This document shows, one piece after another, positions 43,105-49,995 of a stretch of 64,000 nt of DNA; positions within the stretch are counted from its first letter, which is position 1; the number at the start of each line of letters is the position of its first letter. Source of the DNA: CAWCDJ01 sp963836015 (GTDB taxonomy: Bacteria; Acidobacteriota; Terriglobia; Bryobacterales; Bryobacteraceae); contig CAWIIF010000012.1 of assembly GCA_963836015.1 (NCBI GenBank), positions 124,001 to 188,000 on the forward strand, read 5' to 3'. The translations under genes and the position numbers were made by a program. A model generated the notes under the pieces. The model made no database searches and was not told the DNA's origin. It saw nothing but the letters and a program-made list of their open reading frames with translations.

Positions 43105-44169
43105 ATGAAGGCGTTCCTGATGGCGGGCGGCGGGACTGGAGGGCATGTGATCCCGGCGCTGGCAGTGGCGCGCGAGCTGCGGCAGCGCGGCCACAACGTG
43201 TTCTTTGTGGGGACGGAGCGCGGGCTGGAATCGAAATTGGTGCCGGCGGAAGGGTTCGAGTTGAAGAAGATCGAAATTGGCGGGCTGAACCGGGTGAGTA
43301 TGGCGACGAAGCTCTCGACGTTGCTGAAGCTCCCCTTCACGACGCTCGGGTGCGGGAAATTCGTCAAGAGCGCCTCTGCGATCTTCAGCATGGGCGGATA
43401 TGTCGCGGGACCCACGGTCATGGCGGCGCTTCTGCGCCGGCGGCCGGTAGTCGTGATGGAGCCGAATGCCGTGCCGGGGTTCACCAATCGCGTGATCGGC
43501 CGCTTCATCTCCCGCGCCCTCCTCTCATTCCCCGAGACGGCGTCGTATTTCCGGGCCGGGCGGACCGAAACTACGGGACTGCCAGTGCGCGAGGAGTTCT
43601 TCCGCATTCCACTCAAGCCGCGGAGCGGCGCCCTCCAAGTGTTGATCACCGGCGGAAGCCAGGGATCGCGCGCGCTCAATCGCGCCGCCCGCGAGAGCTG
43701 GCCGCTGTTCCGTCAATCCGGCGTTCCAGTACGTATGGTCCTTCAATCCGGGCCGTCCGAATGCGACCGGCTGCGGAGCGAGTTTGCGGAATCGGGTCTG
43801 GAGGGCGAAGTCGTTCCTTTTATCACAGCCATGCCCGCCGCGTTTGAAGCGGCCGATCTGGTGGTCTGCAGGTCGGGCGCCGGCACAGTGTCGGAGCTCG
43901 CCGCCGCCGGGCGCCCTTCGATCCTTGTCCCGTTTCCGTTCGCGGCGGACGATCACCAGACCCACAATGCGGAAGCTCTGGCGCGCGGCGGCGCGGCCCG
44001 CATGGTGCGCGACGCCGACATGAACGGCGAGAAGCTTTTTTCGGAGATTCAGGAACTGGCCCGCGATACGGGCGGACTGGAGCGCATGGCGCAATCGGCC
44101 CGGCGCTTCGCCAAGCCGGGCGCGGCGCAGCGCGCGGCGGACATTCTGGAGGAGGTGGCGCGCGGTTAG
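43105..44169 (+). CDS. murG: UDP-GlcNAc:lipid I N-acetylglucosaminyltransferase
   Basis: A 354-residue peripheral GT-B enzyme converting lipid I to lipid II on the inner face of the membrane. Family motifs: MAGGGTGGHVIPALAVA, VGTERGLESKLVP, GGYVAGPTVMAAL, EPNAVPGFTNR, ITGGSQGSRALN, VVCRSGAGTVSELAAAG and PFPFAADDHQTHNAEAL. The ATG sits 4 bases after a 23-bp inverted repeat, so translation may be sensitive to local folding. Followed by a short gap carrying a promoter for murC. Confidence 0.97.
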   Translation: MKAFLMAGGGTGGHVIPALAVARELRQRGHNVFFVGTERGLESKLVPAEGFELKKIEIGGLNRVSMATKLSTLLKLPFTTLGCGKFVKSASAIFSMGGYVAGPTVMAALLRRRPVVVMEPNAVPGFTNRVIGRFISRALLSFPETASYFRAGRTETTGLPVREEFFRIPLKPRSGALQVLITGGSQGSRALNRAARESWPLFRQSGVPVRMVLQSGPSECDRLRSEFAESGLEGEVVPFITAMPAAFEAADLVVCRSGAGTVSELAAAGRPSILVPFPFAADDHQTHNAEALARGGAARMVRDADMNGEKLFSEIQELARDTGGLERMAQSARRFAKPGAAQRAADILEEVARG

Positions 44170-44182
44170 CCGAGGAATTCTG

Positions 44183-44211
44183 TTGACACTGGCCCCGCGA
44201 GCCGAAACAAT
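44183..44211 (+). promoter_or_regulatory. Internal promoter before murC
   Basis: A perfect TTGACA (44183-44188), an exact 17-base spacer and AACAAT (44206-44211, 4 of 6). Transcription would start about 5-6 bases before the murC ATG at 44223, giving a very short leader that contains AAGGA. Confidence 0.65.
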
Positions 44212-44222
44212 ACGTTAAGGAA

Positions 44223-45602
44223 ATGTTTTTTCGCCCCCAGCATCTTCATTTTGCGGGCATAGGCGGGATCGGAATGAGCGGCATTGCCGAAGTGCTGCTC
44301 AACCTCGGTTACCAGATCAGCGGGTCTGATGTGAAGCTTTCGCCCATTACCGAGCGGCTTGCCGCGATGGGCGCCCGTGTGTTCGAAGGCCACAGCGCCG
44401 CCCATCTCGCCGGCGCCCGCGCCCTCGTTGTCAGCTCCGCGGTCGACGAATCGAACCCCGAGGTGCAGGAGGCGCGCCGTCTGCAGATCCCGGTCATCCC
44501 GCGCGGCGAGATGCTGGCCGAGCTGATGCGGTTGAAGTACGGGATTGCGGTGGCGGGCAGCCACGGCAAGACCAGCACCACGTCGATGGCCGCCACCATC
44601 CTGAACTACGCTGGCCTCGACCCGACGGTGGTGGTCGGCGGCCGCGTGGGCACCATGGGCGGCTCGAACGCCCGGGTGGGCCACAGCGATTTCCTGGTAG
44701 CGGAGTCCGACGAGAGCGACGGCTCGTTCCTCAAGCTCGCGCCCATCATCGCGGTGGTCACCAATATCGATCGCGAGCACCTGGACCACTACCCGTCGCT
44801 CGACGCCATCCGCGCGGCATTCATCGAATTCGTCAACAAGGTGCCGTTCTACGGCGCCGCCATCGTGTGCCTGGACGATCCCAACGTGCAGGGAATCCTG
44901 CCCGCCATCAACCGCCGCACCATCACGTACGGCACCACGGCCCAGGCCGATATGGAAGCCACCGAGATCGGCTGCGGCCCCTTCTCGAGCGACTTCAGCC
45001 TGCGCTACCGCACGCTGGATCTCGGCCGCTTCCACCTGCGGATTCCCGGCCGGCACAACGTGTTGAACTCTATGGCCGCGGTGGCCGTGGCGATGGAACT
45101 CGAGGTCAAGCCCGACACCATCCGGGAAGCCCTGGCCACTTTCAGCGGGGTGGACCGCCGCTTTCAGGTCCGCGGCACGGAAGCCGGAATCACCGTGGTG
45201 GATGACTACGGCCACCACCCCACCGAAATCCGCGCCACGCTCGACAGCGCGCGCCTGTGCGGCTTCCGGCGCATCCTCGTGCTGTTCCAGCCTCACCGCT
45301 ACACCCGGACGTTCCACCTGATGGACGAGTTCGCCCGCTCGTTCCACCAGGCAGACCTCGTTTTCATTATGGATATCTACGCCGCCTCGGAGAAGCCCAT
45401 CGAGGGCGTCACGGCCGAAGCCCTGGTGGAGCGCATCCGCCAGTTCGGCCATCGCGGCGCGGAGTACGTCGGGAGCATGGAGAACGGCATCGAAGCGCTG
45501 CTGGCCGCCGCCCAGGAAGGCGACCTCGTCCTGACCCTGGGGGCTGGAAGTGTTTCCCAGGCCGGCGAGAAGATCCTGCGGCGGCTGCGGGAGAAAGGCT
45601 GA
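44223..45602 (+). CDS. murC: UDP-MurNAc:L-alanine ligase
   Basis: A 459-residue Mur ligase adding the first stem residue. N-terminal HLHFAGIGGIGMSGIAEVL binds UDP, the P-loop is VAGSHGKTSTTSMAATIL, followed by ESDESDGSFLKL, VVTNIDREHLDHY, GRHNVLNSMAAVAVA, VDDYGHHPTEIRATL, LFQPHRYTRTF and LTLGAGSVSQ. Preceded by its own promoter, so murC-ftsQ-ftsA-ftsZ can be expressed separately from the upstream cluster. murB and ddl, often found next, are absent. Confidence 0.97.
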   Translation: MFFRPQHLHFAGIGGIGMSGIAEVLLNLGYQISGSDVKLSPITERLAAMGARVFEGHSAAHLAGARALVVSSAVDESNPEVQEARRLQIPVIPRGEMLAELMRLKYGIAVAGSHGKTSTTSMAATILNYAGLDPTVVVGGRVGTMGGSNARVGHSDFLVAESDESDGSFLKLAPIIAVVTNIDREHLDHYPSLDAIRAAFIEFVNKVPFYGAAIVCLDDPNVQGILPAINRRTITYGTTAQADMEATEIGCGPFSSDFSLRYRTLDLGRFHLRIPGRHNVLNSMAAVAVAMELEVKPDTIREALATFSGVDRRFQVRGTEAGITVVDDYGHHPTEIRATLDSARLCGFRRILVLFQPHRYTRTFHLMDEFARSFHQADLVFIMDIYAASEKPIEGVTAEALVERIRQFGHRGAEYVGSMENGIEALLAAAQEGDLVLTLGAGSVSQAGEKILRRLREKG

Positions 45603-45603
45603 G

Positions 45604-46368
45604 ATGGCACGCGCGAGCGCCAAATCCAGCGGTTCCCGCCGGCGGCTCTGGCTGGGCATCGTCATGCTTGCGGTCATCGGCGTCTCCTCCGCCATGGCGG
45701 CGCTGAAGATTCGCGAGTATGCGCTGGTAGACCCGCAATTCAACCTTTCCCGCGACCGCAAGGATTCGCTGGCGATCCAGGGCATCCGCTATACGCCGCG
45801 CTCCCGGGTGCAGCGCGTGTTCGCCGGGGATTTCGAGCACAGCCTCTTTCTGGTTCCGCTCGGCGAGCGCCGCCGGCGGCTGATGGCCATCGACTGGGTG
45901 GAAGAGGCCTCCGTGTCGCGCGTCTGGCCCAACCGCCTGGTAGTCCGGCTCACCGAGCGCCGGCCCGTGGCGTTCGTGCTGTTCCGCTCCGGCGTACTGC
46001 TGATCGATTCCCACGGTATCCTGCTGGAGCCGCCGCCCCAGGCCCAGTTTACGTTTCCGGTGCTCGGCGGCGTCCGCGAGGATGAGACCGAGGCCCAACG
46101 GCGGGAGCGGGTTCGCGTCCTGCTGCGGGTGCAGGAAGAGTTGGGGTACATGGCGAAGGACGTTTCCGAAGTCAACGCCGCCGATCCCGACAATGTCCGA
46201 ATCGTGGCGCAGGTGGATAACCACGCGCTGGAACTGATCCTGGGCGACAGCAACTTCGCCCCACGCTACCAGAATTTCATCAACCATTATCCGGAGATTC
46301 GCAAGCGCTCTCCGGAGGTTCGAACGTTCGACCTGCGGTTGGATGACCGCATTACCGCGAAGGAATAG
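45604..46368 (+). CDS. ftsQ: FtsQ-type division protein
   Basis: A 254-residue bitopic protein: basic N terminus (RASAKSSGSRRRLWLG), one membrane helix (IVMLAVIGVSSAMAAL), a POTRA-like segment (LAIQGIRYTPRSRVQRVF) and the FtsQ domain with IDWVEEASVSRVWPNRLVVRL, ERRPVAFV and DSHGILLE. FtsQ recruits FtsL/FtsB and regulates septal synthesis. The ATG at 45604 is one base after the murC stop. Position before ftsA supports the call. Confidence 0.9.
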   Translation: MARASAKSSGSRRRLWLGIVMLAVIGVSSAMAALKIREYALVDPQFNLSRDRKDSLAIQGIRYTPRSRVQRVFAGDFEHSLFLVPLGERRRRLMAIDWVEEASVSRVWPNRLVVRLTERRPVAFVLFRSGVLLIDSHGILLEPPPQAQFTFPVLGGVREDETEAQRRERVRVLLRVQEELGYMAKDVSEVNAADPDNVRIVAQVDNHALELILGDSNFAPRYQNFINHYPEIRKRSPEVRTFDLRLDDRITAKE

Positions 46369-46373
46369 GGCCC

Positions 46374-47573
46374 ATGGCAGTGAAACCGATCTACGCAGTT
46401 GGACTCGACGCAGGCAGCCGCCGCACCCGGCTGGCGATCTGCCTGCTGGAAGAGGGCAGCCTCCGGTTTCTGGGCTGCGGCTCGGTCGAGTCCCAGGGCT
46501 GGATCAAAGGCCGCATCGCCGACCAGGGCGCCGTCGCGGCCTCCATCCTGGCGGCGCTGCGGGAGGCCGAAGCCAATGCGCAGGTCTCCGTCGAATCGGT
46601 TGTCGTCGGAATGGGCGGACCCACGGTGCGCGGCGCCAACGGCCGCGGGGTGATCGAGCTGGGGCACGTCCGGGAGATCGAGCAGCGCGATGTGAACCGC
46701 GTGGTGGACCGCGCCTCGCACGTGCAACTGCAGGAAGACAACATGGTGCTGCAGTTGTTCCCGCAGGATTTCGTGGTGGACGATCATCCCGGCCACCGCG
46801 ACCCGCGCCGCATGCTGGCTTCGCGCCTCGAGATCAACGTTCACGTGGTGGTCAGCTCGGTGCAGGAGCACAACTCGCTGATCGGAGCCGTCAACGAGGC
46901 GCACCTCCTCGCGGAAGAGTCGGTGTTCGAGGGTCTTGCCGCCTGCTATGCCGCGGTGCAGCCCGAAGAGCGCCGCGAAGGTATCGCGGTGGTCGATATC
47001 GGCGGGCATTCCACCGAGCTGGTGGTGTACTACGGCGATTCCATGCACCTTGCTTCCACCATCCGGATCTGCGGCGACCACTTCACCCGCGACCTGGCTC
47101 AGGGCCTGTGCCTCACTTACGAGGACGCCGAGTTGATCAAGCTGGAGTTCGGCTGCGCGGTCTCCGAAAGCTGTCTCGAGAACGTGCTCGTGGAGATGCC
47201 CGCGCACGATAACCGCGAGCGGCGTTACGCGCATCGCAAGTTCATCAACGAGATTCTGGAAGCGCGCGCGACGGAGCTGTTCCGGTTCGTGCGCGGCGAG
47301 CTCATGCGCGTCGGAATGGACCGCGCCCTCATCGGCGGCGTCTTCCTGACCGGCGCCGGCGCGCGCCTGCAGGACCTTTGCGATATCGCCGAGCGCGAGC
47401 TGCAATGCCAGGCGCGCTACGGCCTGGCGATCGGGATTCAAGGTTGGCCGGATTTCATGAACGATCCGGAGTGGTGTACGGCTGCCGGCCTGGCGATGTA
47501 CTCGGCGCAGCTCAAGATGCAGGTGGAGCATCAGCGCGAGGCCGCCGGCTGGCTGGGGAAGATCCTGCGGTAG
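46374..47573 (+). CDS. ftsA: FtsA, actin-like division ATPase
   Basis: A 399-residue actin-fold protein that tethers FtsZ to the membrane. It opens with AVGLDAGSRRTRLAICLLEE (phosphate 1), has the 1C domain signature VVGMGGPTVRGANGRGVIEL, phosphate 2 GIAVVDIGGHSTELVVYYG, LASTIRICGDHFTRDLA and adenosine motif IGGVFLTGAGARLQDL. An amphipathic C-terminal helix (AGWLGKILR) would be the membrane-targeting sequence. Directly upstream of ftsZ, the universal order. Confidence 0.95.
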   Translation: MAVKPIYAVGLDAGSRRTRLAICLLEEGSLRFLGCGSVESQGWIKGRIADQGAVAASILAALREAEANAQVSVESVVVGMGGPTVRGANGRGVIELGHVREIEQRDVNRVVDRASHVQLQEDNMVLQLFPQDFVVDDHPGHRDPRRMLASRLEINVHVVVSSVQEHNSLIGAVNEAHLLAEESVFEGLAACYAAVQPEERREGIAVVDIGGHSTELVVYYGDSMHLASTIRICGDHFTRDLAQGLCLTYEDAELIKLEFGCAVSESCLENVLVEMPAHDNRERRYAHRKFINEILEARATELFRFVRGELMRVGMDRALIGGVFLTGAGARLQDLCDIAERELQCQARYGLAIGIQGWPDFMNDPEWCTAAGLAMYSAQLKMQVEHQREAAGWLGKILR

Positions 47574-47600
47574 AGCACACAGTCTTAGGGGAGGCGACTC

Positions 47601-48788
47601 ATGGGCTTTGACGATCTCAAATACGAAATCGAGGAAGAAGCGCGCTCGGGCACGCGCATGAAGGTAATCGGCGTGGGCGGCGGCGGATGCAATGCCGTAG
47701 CCCGCATGGTGGCGGAAGGACTGGATGGAGTGGAGTTCTACGCCATGAATACCGATCAGCAGGCGCTTTCTGCGTGTCCGGTGCCAAACAAGCTGCAACT
47801 CGGCGCCAAGATGACCGGTGGTCTGGGCGCCGGGTCCAACCCCGAGATCGGCCGGCAGGCCGCTCTCGAGAATACCGACGCCATCGTGGAATTGCTGCAG
47901 GGCGCCGACCTGGTGTTCGTCACCGCCGGCCTCGGCGGCGGCACCGGAACCGGTGCGGCCCCCGTGATTGCGTCGCTGGCCAAGGAGCTCGATGCCCTGA
48001 CCATCGCGGTCGTCACCAAGCCCTTCGGCTTCGAAGGCCCGCGGCGCATGCGGATGGCCGAGGATGGCCTGCACAAGCTGGCCTCCACCGTGGACACCGT
48101 CATCGCCATCCCCAACGACCGTTTGCTCTCGCTGGTCCCCCGCGGCACCAGCTTCTTCCAGGCGTTCAAGGTGGCCGACGACCTGCTGCGCCAGGCGGTG
48201 CAGGGCATCAGCGACATCATCAACACCACCGGCGCCATCAACCGCGACTTCGCCGATATCAAAGCCGCCATGGTCGGCATGGGTTACGCCATGATGGGAA
48301 CCGCCATCACGCGCGGCGAAAACGCCGTCATCGAGGCGGCCCGCCAGGCCATCAGCTGCCCGCTGCTTGAAGATACCAGGATCGCCGGTTCGCGCAGCAT
48401 GCTAATCAACATTACCGGGTCGAGCCAGTTGGGCTTCCACGAAGTCAATGAAGCCTGCTCCATCATCCGGCAGGCCGCCGAGTGCGACGACGTACAGATC
48501 AATTTCGGCGTGATCCTGAACGAGGCCATGGGGGACGAAGTGAAGGTCACGGTGATCGCCACCGGATTCCGCCCGGACGGCGCGCTTCCTGTCGAGCGCC
48601 GCGGGGTCGTGCCGGTGATTCGGGTGCAGGAGCCGGAGCCCGAACCCGAGCCGGTGGTGCAGCACGTGGCCGCTGCCGAGCCCGAGCCCGAACCGGAGCC
48701 CGAGGTGATCGCGGAACCCGAGCCGATGATGGATCTCGACGACCTCGACACCCCCGCGTACCTGCGCCAGGGCCGTCTGTTGAATTAG
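47601..48788 (+). CDS. ftsZ: FtsZ, tubulin-like division GTPase
   Basis: A 395-residue GTPase forming the Z ring. The tubulin signature is GLGGGTGTGAAPVIASLA; IGVGGGGCNAVARMV, NTDQQAL and the T7 loop region NRDFADIKAAM are also seen. The C-terminal linker is short and made of repeated Glu-Pro pairs (EPEPEPEPVV, then PEPEPEPEV), followed by the conserved tail peptide DLDTPAYLRQGR that binds FtsA. A strong GGGGAGG precedes the ATG. Last gene of the cluster. Confidence 0.98.
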   Translation: MGFDDLKYEIEEEARSGTRMKVIGVGGGGCNAVARMVAEGLDGVEFYAMNTDQQALSACPVPNKLQLGAKMTGGLGAGSNPEIGRQAALENTDAIVELLQGADLVFVTAGLGGGTGTGAAPVIASLAKELDALTIAVVTKPFGFEGPRRMRMAEDGLHKLASTVDTVIAIPNDRLLSLVPRGTSFFQAFKVADDLLRQAVQGISDIINTTGAINRDFADIKAAMVGMGYAMMGTAITRGENAVIEAARQAISCPLLEDTRIAGSRSMLINITGSSQLGFHEVNEACSIIRQAAECDDVQINFGVILNEAMGDEVKVTVIATGFRPDGALPVERRGVVPVIRVQEPEPEPEPVVQHVAAAEPEPEPEPEVIAEPEPMMDLDDLDTPAYLRQGRLLN

Positions 48789-48794
48789 GACGTG

Positions 48795-48816
48795 GAGCAG
48801 GCCTCCCGGCCTGCTC
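48795..48816. terminator. Hairpin between convergent ftsZ and murI
   Basis: GAGCAGGCC (48795-48803), loop TCCC, GGCCTGCTC (48808-48816): a 9-bp perfect stem without a U-tract. It sits between two stop codons, so it may protect or end both transcripts. Its core GGCCTCCCGGCCTGC is nearly the same as one arm of the element before murG (GGCCTCCTGGCCTGC). Confidence 0.5.
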
Positions 48817-48821
48817 AGCTC

Positions 48822-49631
48822 CTACGCCACCGCCGCCAGTTCCGTCACGGCCAGGGGGATCATTTCTCCCTCTACTCCGCCGATCGTCTTTGCCGTGTGT
48901 TCGAACGCCGCGGGGTCGCCGGTAACGTAATGCACCACACGCCCCTTCTGGTGCGACGCGGGTTCCGGTCCGAGTGCCGCGCTCACCCGTTCCGCCGTGA
49001 CCTCCGCGCTGTCCACCAAGGCAACCTCATCGCCCACGACCCTCTGGATCACGCGGCGCAGCAGCGGATAATGTGTGCACCCCAGCACCAGCGCGTCGAT
49101 CTTGGGGCGGTCGCTCAGGTAGTGCCGCACCAGCAGCTCGCTCTCCGGCGAATCCGCCAGGCCTTCCTCCACGGCATGCACCAGCATCGGGCACGCCTGC
49201 GCCCACACCCGCAGCCCTTTGGCCTCCAGCCGACTCTGGTATGCGCCGCTGGCGATAGTCCCCTTCGTGCCGATCACGCCGACACTTCCCGAACGGGTGA
49301 CGCGTGTCGCCGCTTCCACACCCGGGTCGATTACACCCCACACCGGCACCTCACAGCGCTCGACGAGCCCGGGGAACGCCACCGCCGACGCCGTATTGCA
49401 CGCCACCACCAGGCCCTCCACGCCGAGATCGCACAGGAAATCCGCGATTCCATTGGCGAATTCGCGCACCATCTGCGGCGGTTTTCGCCCATAAGGCACG
49501 CGCGCCGTGTCGCCCAGGTAGACGAAATCGCGGTGCGGCATGCGGCGGCGTAGCGCCTGCAATACGGTGAGTCCCCCCGCGCCCGAATCAAAAACTCCGA
49601 TACCGCGGCGGAGCAAAGGCTTGACGGTCAT
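48822..49631 (-). CDS. murI: Glutamate racemase
   Basis: A 269-residue cofactor-independent racemase supplying D-Glu for MurD. Both catalytic cysteines are seen: VVACNTASA and LGCTHYPLL. Other signatures are IGVFDSGAGGLTVLQAL, FVYLGDTARVPYG and VGVIGTKGTI. ATG at 49631 (MTVKPLLRRG) is preferred over 49721, because upstream residues are not family-like and would cover the purS promoter region. It converges on ftsZ and diverges from purS. Confidence 0.94.
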   Translation of the reverse strand: MTVKPLLRRGIGVFDSGAGGLTVLQALRRRMPHRDFVYLGDTARVPYGRKPPQMVREFANGIADFLCDLGVEGLVVACNTASAVAFPGLVERCEVPVWGVIDPGVEAATRVTRSGSVGVIGTKGTIASGAYQSRLEAKGLRVWAQACPMLVHAVEEGLADSPESELLVRHYLSDRPKIDALVLGCTHYPLLRRVIQRVVGDEVALVDSAEVTAERVSAALGPEPASHQKGRVVHYVTGDPAAFEHTAKTIGGVEGEMIPLAVTELAAVA

Positions 49632-49667
49632 CGCCCATTTCCAAAGCACGTTCCGGGCCGTTTGTCG

Positions 49668-49676
49668 TGCGATAAT
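49668..49676 (+). promoter_or_regulatory. Extended -10 before purS
   Basis: TGCGATAAT: TGn followed by GATAAT (5 of 6), ending 10 bases before the purS ATG at 49687. No clear Shine-Dalgarno. Confidence 0.4.
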
Positions 49677-49686
49677 CGAGGTTTCC

Positions 49687-49932
49687 ATGAAAGCTCGCGT
49701 CTTCGTGACACTGAAAACCACGGTGCTCGACCCCCAGGGGCAGACGGTCCGCTCCGCTCTGAACGGCCTCGGCTATCAAGGCGTTGCCGACGTGCGCCAG
49801 GGCAAGTTCTTCGAAATCGTGATTGCCGAGGGCGTCAGCCGCGAACAAGCCCAGAAAGAGATCGAGACGGCCGCGCACGAGGTGCTCGCCAACCCGGTTA
49901 TCGAAGAGTACCGCGTCGAAATCCTCGACTGA
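49687..49932 (+). CDS. purS: Phosphoribosylformylglycinamidine synthase, PurS subunit
   Basis: An 81-residue protein matching PurS, the small dimeric subunit that bridges PurL and PurQ in the three-part FGAM synthase of purine synthesis. Typical features: KARVFVTLKTTVLDPQGQTV, ALNGLGYQGVADVRQGKFFEI and NPVIEEYRVEI. Full length. purQ and purL are not adjacent; the next gene is glmS, so it is separated from its partners. Confidence 0.92.
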   Translation: MKARVFVTLKTTVLDPQGQTVRSALNGLGYQGVADVRQGKFFEIVIAEGVSREQAQKEIETAAHEVLANPVIEEYRVEILD

Positions 49933-49983
49933 ACTGGACCGTAATAGTACATCTATCCCGGCGGTAGCCCCGGACTCGAACCC

Positions 49984-49989
49984 TATAAT
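49984..49989 (+). promoter_or_regulatory. Perfect -10 immediately before glmS
   Basis: TATAAT ends 6 bases before the glmS ATG (49996), so transcription is predicted to begin at the A of the start codon. No -35 at standard spacing and no Shine-Dalgarno: a strong leaderless candidate. Confidence 0.5.
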
Positions 49990-49995
49990 GGTGTC

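Noticed and set aside
47601..48788. Glu-Pro repeats in FtsZ as an expansion or frameshift artefact
   Set aside because: The repeat is in frame in the normally variable C-terminal linker and is followed by an intact conserved tail peptide.
49933..49995. glmS ribozyme or other riboswitch upstream of glmS
   Set aside because: The gap is only 63 bases and carries a TATAAT next to the start codon; there is no room for the ribozyme.
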